Assembly (NCBI GenBank): GCA_037126765.1
Contig: JBBCBC010000033.1
Span: 13,406,085 to 13,470,084, forward strand
Source of the DNA: Stenogyne calaminthoides
Lineage: Eukaryota; Streptophyta; Magnoliopsida; Lamiales; Lamiaceae
DNA: 64,000 nucleotides
Reading direction: 5' to 3'
The notes beneath the pieces were generated by a model. That model worked only from the letters and a program-made list of their open reading frames with translations. It did not search any database and was not told where the DNA came from. The translations under genes and the position numbers were made by a program. Shown here one piece after another: positions 1 through 12,900 of this stretch (positions within the stretch are counted from its first letter, which is position 1; each line of letters opens with the position of its first letter).

Positions 1-170
1 AATAAAACACCGTTGTCCAAGAAATCGCGACTTGACACGGGGTTTTCAAACCGCATTAAAGCGGAGTCTTGGGCGTGATTATTTAACCGTCAAATCGAAC
101 CCTTTAGACAAAAGTTAATAATAACCGTTGTCTAACATAATTTTTTTTTTATAATTTTGTTTATTATGTT
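1..170. repeat. CACTA left subterminal repeats (first half)
   Basis: Short direct and inverted copies of a unit like ACCGTTGTCTAA or CGTTGTCCAAG occur here and resume at 3592-3640 beyond the inserted LTR element (GACAACGGTTATTAACCGC). They match in style the units near the other CACTA end at 20481-20700. Subterminal repeats of this kind bind the TnpA-type protein in characterised CACTA elements; that role is inferred here. Confidence 0.6.
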
Positions 171-1801
171 TGTTGGGATATTTTAGTTTTGATGAATTAT
201 GCCAAAACATTATCAACTTGTGTTATTGAAGCTAAATTACAGATAACAAGTTAAGGGGGAACGAAAGAACAAGTTGAGGGGGAACTCACGGAATAAGAAT
301 TAGATGATCGAGATCAGACGAGGTTATAGATTTAGACCGACGAGATCGATGAGTTAGATGAGTTCCGAAGTTAACCGATGAGTCAGGCAAAATCGAAGAG
401 AAGAAAAGCGTTCACCGATCGTAAGATCAAGAGAAGGTTGCGATCGAAGAGGAAGCAGATGAGATCGACGAGATCGACGTGATCGAGATCAGATATGAAG
501 ATGAGCAGATGATCAAGATCAGACGTGATTGAGATTAGATGTGCTAAACTGATATGCTAAACCTAATGTACTGACCTGATGCTATCCTGAGATATTCATC
601 TGAAGAAGTGTTGATCAGATCCGTCCGAGCCGATCGGATCAAAGCAAAGAAGAAATCGATAATTTGAGTCAAAGTGACTGAAGGTCGATGTCCGAATTCA
701 GAGAATCGGAAATCACCACCGAGTGTCAAGATGCCCGACGATAAGGTCCGCCAAGAGAAGTCTGCTGGAATCAAGTATCCCGAGGCTCGGATAAAACCCG
801 AGGCTCTGAGATGAGATAAACTCAAGACTCAGATAGAACTGAAGACTCAGTATGTCTCTGAAGACACTGAGACTCAGAGAATCCTGAATGATTCCAAGGC
901 GAGGAATCTGAGGAATATAGCCGTTAGAATCAGCTGACGTGGACCAATGAGAGGAAGACAACCAGCCTGAAGAAGCTGCAGAACTTACAATTAATAGTAT
1001 GGATTTGAATGTGATTCTCTCCAACGGTAACATTCAAATTCACACTATAAATACAAGGTCTTTCATCATTCTAATAGGTGGATGCGTGGAGATTATAGCA
1101 CGAGATGCTACAGAGCCAAAGAGAGTTATACCCAAAGCATTCCCACCCTAGAACACAAGTCTGTAGATATACAAATATGTTCAAGAGTGTTCTAGAACCC
1201 AATCTAAGCAACCCACGATGTATCCTAGCCTTAGGAGAATTTTCCCAACCTTAGCATTGAGGCTAAACAAATGTAAGGGAAAATCTCACCATAGTTGGAG
1301 ACAACACCAAACCCAAACCCATTCTCGTAAGAGATAACTAGTGGTGAAGTGAGGTAGTAGTTAGGCAATCCCGAGAGAGGGTGATAAGTCCCGATTGGAG
1401 TGTGAACTCGTTAAACATCTAAGAGGCAAGCCCGAGAGGGTGATAAGTCCAGAGGCTTTGAGTTAGTAAACTCTAGAGGTAGTCAGAAAGCTTAAAGTAG
1501 AAAGGTTAGTAAACTACAGAGGCAGTCAGAATGCCTTAGGAAGTGTTTGAAGGAATTTCCCTAGGAACAGGGAGAGTGGATGTAGGAGCTTGAGTCTCCG
1601 AACCACTATACTTTGTTGTGTTCTTTATTGCTTTATGTTCTTATATTGTCATATGCATTCGATTATAAGCAAAACACAACACATGAGCTTAAAACGAAAA
1701 AAAAAATCTGTAATCACCATTCCTTCACCCCTGTTTTTATATGCATCGCATGAAATGTTTGCTTCCGCAAGCGCAAAATGGGTTTTTCACCGGGACCAAC
1801 A
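171..1801 (+). repeat. 5' LTR of the non-autonomous element
   Basis: This 1631-bp repeat has TG...CA ends and is followed two bases later by the primer-binding site. Internal micro-repeats built on GACTCAGA, GAGATCAGA and GATAAGTCC are present. CACTATAAATACAAGG (about 1042-1057) is a plausible TATA region. Confidence 0.88.
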
Positions 1802-1803
1802 AG

Positions 1804-1815
1804 TGGTATCAGAGC
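1804..1815 (+). other. Primer-binding site (initiator tRNA-Met)
   Basis: TGGTATCAGAGC, the complement of the initiator tRNA-Met 3' end, lies two bases after the 5' LTR. Confidence 0.9.
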
Positions 1816-1921
1816 AGGAGTTCAAAAGATCACTTTTAATGTGATCACCTGAACTGATCTTTTTAAAAGAAAACCCGTTTCTTTAAAAATGCATATATTC
1901 TAATGTTTTGGCGTCATTATC

Positions 1922-1935
1922 AAAAAGGGGGAAAT
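1922..1935 (+). other. Polypurine tract
   Basis: AAAAAGGGGGAAAT immediately precedes the 3' LTR. A run of A then five G is typical of Sirevirus-like Copia elements. Confidence 0.85.
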
Positions 1936-3586
1936 TGTTGGGATATTTTAGTTTTGATGAATTATGCCAAAACATTATCAACTTGTGTTATTGAAGCTAA
2001 TTTACAGATAACAAGTTAAGGGGGAACGAAAGAACAAGTTGAGGGGGAACTCACGGAATCAGAAGTAGATGATCGAGATCGGGCGAGGTGCGAGATTTAG
2101 ACGATCGAGATCAGATGAGTTAGATGAGTTCGAAGTTAAACTGATGAGCTGTGCAAAATCAGAAGAGAAGAAAAGCTAACCCGGTGATCGGAAGATCAAG
2201 AGAAGGTTGCGGATCGGAAGAGGAGCGGATGAGATCGACGAGATCGGGGCGTGATCGAGATCAGATATGAAGATGAGCAGATGATCAAGATCAGACGTGA
2301 TTGAGATTAGATGTGCTAAACTGATATGCTAAACCTAGTGTACTGGCATGATGCTATCCTGAGATATTGATCTGAAGAAGTGTTGATCGATCGGTGAAAA
2401 GCCGATCGATCGTGCAAAGAAGAAATCGATAGCTTGAGTCAAAGTGACTCAAGGTCGATGTCTCAGATTCAGAGAACTGAACTCGGGCCACTCGAGTGTC
2501 AAGATTATCGATCGCATAAGGTCCGGCCAAGAGAAGTCCGCTGAATCAAGTATCCCGAGGCTCGGATAAACCCGAGGCTCAGATGAGAAATCGAGACTCG
2601 AGATAAACTCAAGACTCAGATAGAATCAAGACTCAAGATGTCTCTGAAGACACTGAGACTCAGAGAATCCTGAATGATTCCAAGGCGAGGAATCTGAGGA
2701 ATATAGCCGTTAGAATCTGCTGACGTGGACCAATGAGAGGAAGACAACCAGCCTGAAGAAGCTGCAGAACTTACAATTAATAGTATGGATTTGAATGTGG
2801 TTCTCTCCAACGGTAACATTCAAATCCACACTATAAATACAAGGTCTTTCATCATTCTAATAGGTGGATGCGTGGAGATTATAGCACGAGATGCTACAGA
2901 GCCAAAGAGAGTTATACCCAAAGCATTCCCACCCTAGAACACAAGTCTGTAGATATACAAATATGTTCAAGAATGTTCTAGAACCCAATCTAAGCAACCC
3001 ACGATGTATCCTAAGCTTAGAGAGATTTTCCCAACCTTAGCATTGAGGCTAAACAAATGTAAGGGAAAATCTCACCATAGTTGAAGACAACACCAAACCC
3101 AAACCCATTCTCGTAAGAGATAACTAGTGGTGAAGTGAGGTAGTTGTTAGGCAATCCCGAGAGAGGGTGATAAGTCCCGATTGGAGTGTGAACTCGTTAA
3201 ACATCTAAGAGGCGAGCCCGAGAGGGTGATAAGTCCAGAGGCTTTGAGTTAGTAAACTACAGAGGTAGTCAGAAAGCTCAAAGTAGAAAGGTTAGTAAAC
3301 CATGGAGGTAAGTCGAAAGCCTTAGGAAGTGTTTGAAGGAATTTCCCTAGGAACAGGGAGAGTGGATGTAGGAGCTTGAGTCTCCGAACCACTATACTTT
3401 GTTGTGTTCTTTATTGCTTTATGTTCTTATATTGTCATATGCATTCGATTATAAGCAAAACACAACACATGAGCTTAAATCGAAAAAAAAATCTGTAATC
3501 ACCATTCCTTCACCCCTGTTTTTATATGCATCGCATGAAATTTTTGCTTCCGCACGCGCAAAATGGGTTTTTCACCGGGAGCAACA
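1936..3586 (+). repeat. 3' LTR of the non-autonomous element
   Basis: This 1651-bp repeat is a close match to 171-1801. Differences concentrate in 2041-2560, where CAG or CTG in one copy often aligns with CG-containing strings in the other. Confidence 0.88.
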
Positions 3587-3640
3587 ATGTTAGATAGACA
3601 ACGGTTATTAACCGCTGTCTAATATCTTCTTTTTTTTTTA

Positions 3641-3921
3641 ATTATTAATTTATATTTTAAAAATCCTATAATAAAACTATAAACCAAAACTTATATATAT
3701 GCCCAATACCATAAACCATAAACCAAAAATCCTATAATAAAACCAGAAACTAAAACTTATACAACATATATATATACCAAAACATCAAATAAATAAACAT
3801 ACACATCATGAAATAAATAAACATACAATCATAAACATACGTCCAATACACCAAAAACATGAAATATATATCATCACAAATATATAATTTAATTACATGC
3901 TACCAAAATTTCAAACAACGA
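3641..3921. other. AT-rich 3' flank of the CACTA gene, no gene seen
   Basis: This is A/T-rich sequence with near-tandem copies of a segment around AAATCCTATAATAAAAC (3660-3770). It lies between the CACTA subterminal repeats and the stop codon of the Ulp1-type gene. I see no coding sequence. Confidence 0.5.
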
Positions 3922-6900
3922 TCACTCAATATCGTATGAATATAAGAATCGATTGTAAAGGTACCTCATCCAATCGTTTTTTCTATTTCTCGATCTTTTC
4001 TTAGAGTAAGACTTGAGCTCACGTTCATAGACAAACTGCAAACAACGAATCAATCAATATAGTATGAATTTTTATTCAATCAATAATAATTTAAATAAAT
4101 CGATAAATTGACTTACATTGAGAGGAATATTCGTTAGAGAAGCGCGGATTATATCTTCAATAAAGTAACACACAAAATGTCCACAATGGTCATTATCTGA
4201 ATTTGTTGCCGGAACACGTTGATTAACAATTATAATCACGTATTACAATTATGATTTCTTTCTATTAGTTTGATAATTTACTAAATTAAATTTACCTTAA
4301 TGTTAATCCAGTTCACTTTACTTAACTTAGATCTTGAACCTTGACTCTGAAGGCGACTCCGATACATCGTCATCACACTATTATTATTATAATTAAAAAA
4401 TAAAAATAGATTAAATAAGCATAATTTTAAAAGTAAAACAAATCATTGTATAGAATATTAAAAATGAACTTACGCTTCCATATATGAAACGAGATCAGGG
4501 TGATTTGAATAAACTCCATCCTGAGTTGGGTCCATAAAATACACACTTAATGTATTCATGTGTATGGCGACCAGCACCCAATGGTTCCTATATTATATTG
4601 AGAATATTAAAATTAACTGCAATTTTAGCATATATATGTGCAAATATTATAAACATGAATACAAATTTTAACGAAATGTTTATCACTCACCCCACATTTG
4701 TTGGCCAAAAAATGAGATGATCGCTCCCAGTTTGATTCAGCATATGATTAACTAACCCATCCATGGTCTGTACCCTATCACCCATTATGCAAGACACTTG
4801 GGGAGAGACGAAGGAGTACATTCCACTTGCTCGGGTATCTCTGAAGTTATACCTCACCCAAATTTCTTTAACCAACATATATACGCTAATTAATATTTAA
4901 AAAGAAAATTAAACTATACAGAAAGTGAATATTGAGAATTAGTAAACACATACCTGAGGTAAAGGGCTATGGTGGTTGCACTCAACCACTCGTCATTCAA
5001 GACTTCGCGCACATGTTCCTCACTGACGAATTCTTGGAAAGTATTCTGATGAAAGTGAGCAAGCATGGGAACTGTGACGATCTCGAAAGCATTAGACGAT
5101 ACCATCCGGTGCACCCTAGACTATACATAATCATCGTGATCTACGTCTCTAGTCATGGGATAACCAAGTCTGAGTGCAGTGGAGTCCCTCGTTCTCCCCC
5201 TCTGACTGTCTACGACACCCCTCGATTTCTCTTTAGCCTTTTGTGGTGATTTCTTCCGAGGCATTTGTGGTGTCGGCAGATTCTACAATTAATTTGCAAT
5301 ATTATTTAGAACCACAAATAAGATAATGAACTTTAATAACATATATTTTACCCTCATGGTGCTAGAGACCACGTTGCTCGGCCATTCGATGAAGTGCCCG
5401 ACCGATGTTCCGACTGTGATGGCTTCATCGATTGGTTTTAGCACCGCTGAATCCTCTTGTCCGATTACAGGTACATCGAGTGTGACCCTCATGAAACCAG
5501 AAGTGATGGGATGACCATGAATCATTCCATGGGAGCTGTGCAACGTTCCTGTGGCCACCAACCGATCGGGATCCTCCAAATAAAGGTAGCAAAGGGTCAT
5601 TGGTTGTTCGAATAAGATATTTAGTTAGAAAATTTTAATACACTAGTCTTTAATTAAAACAAATGTGAGACATGCATATCGATGCACGAGAGACGTTTTG
5701 AAGTGCCTCAATAAAAGTCGTCCCTAGGAAGAAAAAAACATAGCATTAGAGACACTATGTTCACAGCTTGCTCCACTCGACAAAATTATGTGGCTCGTTC
5801 TTCTCTCGGACCTCAAACGTTCCACATCTTTAGACAACTTGGCAACTTGTTCCGTTAGTATACCCACCATATTCATGGCTTGAAGACCAGGTGTCATTGC
5901 TAACGATGTCTTCGTCACGCCATATCCGACACTCCGTAAGCGGCCGGGATGCTCCTGGCGACCCATAGCCCATCCAAACAGATCATCAGGGTCGATAATA
6001 CGGATGTCGTCGGGTGTCATAGTCTGAGATAGACGCTCCTGAATCACAAAAATAAAATATTATTATTTAATTATTTGTTTATAAATAATAGTTTGTAATT
6101 GAAAGATAAATTAATGGATAGATTACCACTTCTTCTATGAAGCGCTGTGCACTGGGATCGTGAATATTCCCGTCTCGACCCTTTCTAGTAGTCTAAAATA
6201 AGTCGAAACGGGTAACAATAGGCTCACTCTCTCAAGCTTTTCTTATTTCTTCTTTCTACGATAACGATGAACGTGTCCCTTTATTAGATATATTAAAAGT
6301 GAATATATAAAAAAAAAAAATTTAGGATTTTGATCTCACCATATTTTCTCTTATTCGTGCATAACCTTTGTTCGATCCACGATATCGCGCCTCCATCGAC
6401 TTGGCTTGATCGTGATTTTTATTACTTCGATTCTACAATATAATAGAAATATAATAAACACTGAAAAACTTAGGGCATTAGAAATTGAGGAAATGACATT
6501 GATCAATTTTACCTGGAAATCATCCTCCATAGCTCTGCTCACAAACTCCTCCCAGTATGGAGCCACCATAGGGCTATTCTGATACACCGGAGGTGGACTA
6601 GCCGAGTAAAGACCAGTTTTCGGATCTCGTGTGTTACTTCTCAACCAAGTCCAAAAATTCTTGGCCATTACTCCAGCTTGCGACAATATTTGCTTCTTCT
6701 TTGTGTGGTCAAGACCTCTGAATGTAGTCTATACGCATATAACATAACAATTTAGTAAATTTAAGGGTCATACTACAACTTTCAATAAATGTATAATTAA
6801 CATACCATAAGTTCGTCCCATAATCTTTCCTTCAAAGGAGTCAGTTTGGGGCTACGCCAGTCCTTGGCTGGCAGCACGATAGGGATCACGCTCCTGACTG

Positions 6901-7282
6901 TAGCTCCAATGTAGAAGGACAACGACTCACTCTCTTTTCCTATTGCCTGTCCAAACTCATTGAACGATAACTACAATAATATAGTATTTAATTAGGTTCA
7001 ACGATCAATCAATATTTTTATCAATTTCAAATTGTTCAATTGTAATAAAATTACCTGAAGTATTTTCCCCTTCCTACGAGCTCTCTTAATAGATGACATG
7101 GTGACTATACCCCGAGTGCGCTTCTCCCCGGAGCTGCTAGTGGTGGTGGGAGCATCAGTGTCACACTCTCTCAAGTCATCAAGATGCTGTCGATCATATG
7201 CACCATGATCATATGCACCATGATCTCCATCAGAATATCCATCATCATCTCCATCATCTCTGGGATATGGTAAACGAGACAT
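3922..7282 (-). pseudogene. CACTA-encoded Transposase_24 / Ulp1-like cysteine peptidase, spliced, with an in-frame stop
   Basis: Reading on the minus strand, the ATG at 7280-7282 opens an acidic N-terminus (MSRLPYPRDDGDDDG). Exons with GT-AG borders follow: 7282-7055, 6970-6806 (FNEFGQAIGKESESLSFYIG, a Transposase_24 signature), 6728-6513 (NFWTWLRSNTRDPKTGLY), 6432-6340, about 6192-6127 (KGRDGNIHDPSAQRFIEEV), a coiled-coil exon from 6039, about 5590-5330, then about 5280-4930. The C-terminal exons about 4870-4691, 4590-4475, 4372-4285, 4215-4105 and 4028-3922 form a Ulp1/C48 peptidase core: catalytic His in NHWVLVAIHM, Asp in VYFMDP, Cys in DHCGHFVCYFIEDI. A TAG at 5121-5123 interrupts the frame between two conserved stretches, so the copy is probably dead. 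Exon limits 5-9 are approximate. Related Ulp1 proteins remove SUMO; for transposon copies the role is unknown. Confidence 0.78.
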
Positions 7283-7623
7283 GATCCTGTAAAGCAGAAA
7301 AAACATACAACATGATATATATAGTTTCAAACCTAAAAAAAGAAAAAGATGTTTACATAGTTTCACTGTGACACTTAACCTACAAGTATTGAGAATCATC
7401 TTCTAATCCCAACATTCCTGATAAAGAAAGCTTCTGATATCATAGAATTTACAATTTTTAATTTGAAATCTTGAATAATAACTTAAAGGGAACCCATCTT
7501 TAGAATGAAAAGAACAAACAATCATAAAAATAACTAGATTAATTGTACAAATAATATGGCGGATTTTGAAGTTCAAACATGTATAAGATTAATTCAGTTA
7601 AAATTAAGAAGACAAATAATATA
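7283..7623. other. CACTA interior upstream of the peptidase gene, no gene seen
   Basis: This A/T-rich sequence lies between the ATG at 7282 and the Sirevirus insertion. It ends with the left copy of the TSD, ATATA (7619-7623). It continues at 19947 beyond the retroelement. Confidence 0.55.
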
Positions 7624-9598
7624 TGTTGGTCCCGGTGCAAACGAGTCTTACACGTGTATGGGGGGGATACAAGTGTTCAGTGATTTTAAAACTTTTTCTT
7701 CACTGAGGTCAGATGGGTCAGGTTGTCCTGATGATTTGGTCCTGAGAAGCACAAATCGCCCCTGAGTCAAAGTCTACGAGAGCAGTGATCGAAGTTTGCT
7801 TTCGAAGCCTTAGATAATCCCAACTGAGCCTGAGTACTTTCAGAGATACTGAGTTGCTTGAATAGCTACTCAGATGTGTGGAATGGTTGGCCCTAATTTT
7901 ATACTCGTTTTATGCTTTGCTGAAAACCTTCCTTTTAATGGAATAGTGATTAAGGCTGTGATTTAGTTAGATGCAACTTCAGTGGATTGAGTCCAACTGA
8001 GTATCAGTGAAAATATGCTTTCAGTTAAAGTTATGCAACAGTTAATCAATGCAGTACAGAAAGCAAATAACATAGCAAGTTATAGTGGTTCAGAGACTCA
8101 AGCTCCTACGTCCACTCTCTCTGACTCTTCAGAGAAATTCCTTAACCACTTCCTAAGGTTTTCTGACTACCTCTGTAGTTTACTAACCTTTCCACTTCCT
8201 AAGGTTTTCTGACTACCTCTGTAGTTTACTAACCTTTCTATTTTGAGCTTTCTAACTACCTCTGTAGTTTACTTACTCAAAACACACACAAGCTTTCTGA
8301 CTATCCAAGATAGTTTACTCACTTCTTCTCTAGAGCTTTCTGACTACCTCTGTAGTTTACTAACTCTTTACAACTCTAACTCACCAACAATCACACTCAA
8401 ACTACCTTACAAAGGGTTTGGGGTTTCTTGGTTGGTTTCCAACTAGGATGAGATATCCTTTACAATTAAGTACAATGTAAAGGCTAGGATATCTCTACTA
8501 AGCTTTGGATATATCTTATCAAAACTAGGCTTAGTGAATGAACTCTCTTCAATATAAAGCACTTGGGAAATTCTTGGGTTTTTGAGTGCTTCAACTTGCA
8601 ATAATAAGTTTGAGCTCTTGAGTTGCTTACAAATTTCCCGTAACCTTCAATGTTGATGGTCACAAGTATTTATAGGCATACACCAAGGTCACTCTTGGAA
8701 AACTATCTGTTGGAATAGATAGCTCCATGAGTTTCCTCTTATGGTGTGTGATGAACGGCTATATTTAGGGTATGACACTCCCTAGCATGTGTTTTAGGCA
8801 AAGTGTTTTTCATGCAGCCATTCACCACTTTTTGCAGTCTGGAACATAGTACTACTGACATACTTGATGACTGTCGCTTTCGGTGTCGAGAAAAATCTGA
8901 TGTTGTCTTCTTCTGATTGGCTCTTGTCTTCAGTTTAATGTAGACAAACACAACGGCTCTTTTTGGTCAATATCTCTGAGTGATATAACCTTAACAACAC
9001 TTTGTTTTAGTTCCTTTTGTCTGCATTTGAATGTCTTGGGCAATATCTATTTTTCTAAGTAATCGCGTTTTTCTCAGTATTGAATCCTTCAGATAGATAT
9101 TTTCAGTGCCTCGGAACATTGGGGTTTATCTTTGAGCATTGATACATTCTTGAGTCTTCGGTAACTCTTGGGCCTTGATATCCTTTGTCTTGATCTTTAG
9201 TCTTGAGTCTTACATCTTACGTGTCTTGTGTCTTGAGTCTTCGAGTCTTGATATTTTCGAGTTTTCATAGATATACTGACTGATATATTGAGTCTTCATA
9301 CTGAGTTTTCAGTTTCTCGTTTTCACTTTGAGTCTTGATTTCTCGATTTCATCTTTGAAACTTGGTTTTCTCGATTTCATATATTGAAACTTCAGTTTCT
9401 TCAGAAACTTACTGAGTCTTCAGAATCTTCAGAATCTATCCTGATCTATATCTGCGGACTATACAAGGTGCAGATAACATCTTGAACACTCTAAAACTGA
9501 ATCCTGACTCAACTATCAAGCTTATCCTGAACATGTCATACTCAGGGGTTTTGGGATCTAATCAAAATCTTTCTTTTATTTAAATTCATCTCCCAACA
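7624..9598 (-). repeat. 3' LTR of Sirevirus-like element A
   Basis: This 1975-bp LTR pairs with 17977-19941. It holds near-tandem short repeats around TTTCTGACTACCTCTGTAG (8145-8360) and many TGAGTCTTGAT-like words near 9180-9440. GTATTTATAGG (8667-8677) on the plus strand may be chance. Confidence 0.88.
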
Positions 9599-9612
9599 AT
9601 TTCCCCCTTTTT
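9599..9612 (-). other. Polypurine tract of element A
   Basis: Minus-strand AAAAAGGGGGAAATT directly abuts the 3' LTR. Confidence 0.85.
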
Positions 9613-9962
9613 GATGATGCCAAAACCATCTTGTTACAACAACACTTAACCTATACTCAGGTTTCAGTTTTACCTATTACAAGATTGGTATATCTCCTAA
9701 CAACAATCTCCCAACAATTTCTTCAGCAATGAATCTCCCAACAATTTCATCACCAAACAACATTCAGGCATATCAAAAGTAAAGACATGTAAAAAGATAA
9801 TGAGATATTATCTTTGAGCATAAAAAGATAAAGTTTCATTGATGTATGATAGAATGTTACAGTTTACAATGAACTTATCAAAAACTAAAGACAAAAAGAT
9901 AAAGAAATTACAAGAGTCTTCAGTCTTGATCTTCAGTCTTCTTGCTCTTCAGCTCTGGCTCT

Positions 9963-12900
9963 TCAGTTCTCTTCTTCCATCTCATCAGCAGGCACTTCAA
10001 GGTTAAACATTCCATAATATCTCTTCTTCAACGCATCTCTCTCCTTGATGATATCAGGATTGTTACCTGTCAGGCCTAACTCGATGGCGTACTGAGCAAT
10101 CTCCTGAGAAATGGTTGTTTCATTCACCAAGCCATTCTCCAGCCTAGGAGGAGGGTATGAGTATGGACCAGGGGCTGTGATCTGAACTTTTCCTTCATCC
10201 GCAAGATTGATCCAGCTTTGTAAGTACTTCGGATAGAAGGTCAGCAGATAGTCAATGAAAGCTTCATTAGAATCTGAGCTCTCCCCTCTCCATTCTCTCA
10301 GCACATCGTAGTAGAACTAGAATGTTCTTTTAATCTCTTCCCACGCATCATTGAACTGGATTGGCATCCACTGGTCAATGTTCGGCTACTTCTGTGTTTT
10401 TGCAGCCCCTCTCCTCTTGCTCGCAAACTTCTTGAAACCACTCCTTCACCTCTGCTCTTCTTCCTTCTACTTTCTAATCAAGGGTGCTCCAGAAACTGAA
10501 GCAGCAGTTTTCTTGGCTTGCTCGACTTGGAGTGATCTCAGAGCTCTTCTGGTATTGAAGACTTCTTTTTGCGGCTCTTCAGACTCTTCCAATTCCAATA
10601 TCAGCTTCCTCTGAGTTGGCTTAGAAGCCTTAGCTCTTTTTCCTTCGGGCTCAACAAATGCCATAGCCTTCCTCTTGATAGGCGATTCGGCTCGGCAGCT
10701 TGTTCCAACTCTTCTTCTTTTCGGCTTCTCTCTTGACTACTTCTTGCATGGTTTCCTCAGAAACTTGAGTGTAGACAGGCTTCTCCACCTCCTTGAATTT
10801 AAGCTTCTCAGTGGCTTCAACTTCTTGCAAGGCTTCAGCAATGTTCTTCTTTTCTGCTTCTTTGTCAGCCTTTCTATCCAAGGTGTGTGCCAATAATACT
10901 CTCAGGTCAGCTCCGGGTCTTTCCCCCTTCTTGGCATCATACCTTGGCAAAAGTTTGGATAGTGTTGTGTCCATATGGTACTGTTCCTTGCTGACACTAC
11001 ACACCTCTCCCGCGAACTGATCTTGCTCTTCTTCTAGCCTCCTCAGGTGGTTCTTCGCCATTGAGAACTCTTCAGACATTTGGGCAAACTGGTTGGAGAG
11101 AGCTTCTTTGAACATATCTGTCATCTTGGTCATGAGCATGGAGCTCATTTCCTCAACAACATTTTTGATAAGCATATCATTCTTCTCCACCAGCTTGGCT
11201 TCAAGAAATTCAGTCCTCTCCTGATACTTTTGCTTCAGCTCTGCACTTAATTCAGTTTTGACTCCATCCATCTTTCCTTCCATGGCAGTCATCTTTTCAG
11301 TCAGAGTAGTCTGAAGTTGCATCAGGTCTGAAGTAGAACTCAGACTTTCCATCTTCTGAGACTGGTTGGCCAATACCTCTTCAATATGAGCTACTTTGTC
11401 CATGATTGGCACAACCTTGTCTAGCTTCTCCACAATGGGAGTGAGATCAATCTCAGGAGCATAAGAGATTTGCTGCTTTTCCTGAGCTGGTTGCTCATCC
11501 TGAGTCTCAGTCTCTAACTGAGCTTCGGTCTCAATCTGAGCTTCAGTCTCAGCCTGAGTCTGGGTTTCCACCAAACCTGAGCCTCAGTCTGCATATCAGA
11601 CATTACAGAGTTAAAGATAGATACTTCAGTAGCCCTGGCATAATTTTTAATAGTGTCAAGAGTTACCTGAAGACTAACTTCAGTCTGAGGATGTGTGACA
11701 GCAGGCTCTCCAGCATCAGTGCTATCCTTCTCCATCTGAGATTGACTCTCATCATTCCCTTGTTGGTCCCCATCTTGATTTTTGTCTTTGGAGCTCGGGG
11801 CACCAACCTCAGCATCTTTCCTCTCAGCAAGCTTCCTCTTCACCAGCTCATCAAAATCAGAAATTTTCATCCTGAGCTTGGTTTTTCTGAACCCAGAGAA
11901 TTGTGTAAGCACAACTGTCTCCTCATTCCACTAGTCTTCACCTCTGAATGAAGCGATGTTGAGCATTTCAGGCAAGGTCTGGTTGAGGATGTAGACTGTT
12001 GACCTCAATCTGAAGAAGAGATCTTGGAGGTCAGGATATGTGCTTAGCTCAGGGTACCGGTCTAGTATGAATCGTTCCCCCTTGCTTCGCCACTCAGTCT
12101 CTTCAGCTTCACCCTTCTTCAACTTCGGGCTCTCAGGTTCAGTGGGAAAATCTGCTGAAGGATCAAGAAATGGATCACTCAGGAGCTCATCAAGGTTCAG
12201 CAGCACCTGAGGCTCAGCAAAATTTGAGGATTGGACAGGCAACTCCTCAGGTTGAATCTGAGCTGGCTCTGAGGATTGAGCTGGCACTTCCTCAGTAGGA
12301 ATCTGAGATGTCTCTGAGGTCTGAGGTCCTTGGAAGATTGTGCTCAGTGACGTCTCAAGAACCTCATAGAAGACTTGCTCCTCAGTTTGCTCCTGTGCCG
12401 TGGATATAACCTGAGCCAATACTTGTAAAGGCGATTTCTGAGCTTTTTGGCCCTCAGGTTATATCTCCTCAGGCTCACTCTCCTCCTCCTCAGTGGCAAT
12501 CACCATCCTTCTGCGCTTTGGAGCAAGGGTCTTCTTCTTCAATGATTCACCCTTCTCCCTCTTGACCTCCATCAAAGCCTTCCCCCTGGCTTGATGGGTT
12601 TCTTCAGCAGCAGCAGATGGTTCCACTTTCTTCTCTTTCTTTCCCTTTAAAGTCTTTCTGGTAGCTGTTGGCTTGAACATGACTTTAGACTTTGGGAAAG
12701 GAGTGGAGTTGGCAAAAATATCCTCCTCTTCGCGGCACATCTCCAAAATAAAAGCTATTTTGGTTGCATGGAGAATCTTTCCTTTGATCGTAATCGATTC
12801 ATCCTCCTTCTTGATCTGCTTGGCCTGGTCACTCACCACTCTGATCAGATACTTCAACCAATTGAAATCTTTGGTGGGTGAATCTTCGATTGCATCCATC

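Larger units (their letters stand above)
171..3586 (+). mobile_element. Non-autonomous LTR retrotransposon with a 134-bp internal region
   Basis: Two long direct repeats (171-1801 and 1936-3586) both start TGTTGGGATATT and end CAACA. A perfect 5-bp TSD, ATGTT, lies at 166-170 and 3587-3591. The interior is only 134 bp: a tRNA-Met primer-binding site directly after the left LTR, about 100 bp of filler, and an A/G polypurine tract before the right LTR. There is no gag or pol. The element is larger than a typical TRIM, and unlike a typical LARD nearly all its length is LTR. Its LTR end (CCGGGACCAACA) and primer site match those of the Sirevirus-like element at 7624-19941, so that family is a plausible source of proteins in trans. 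Confidence 0.9.
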
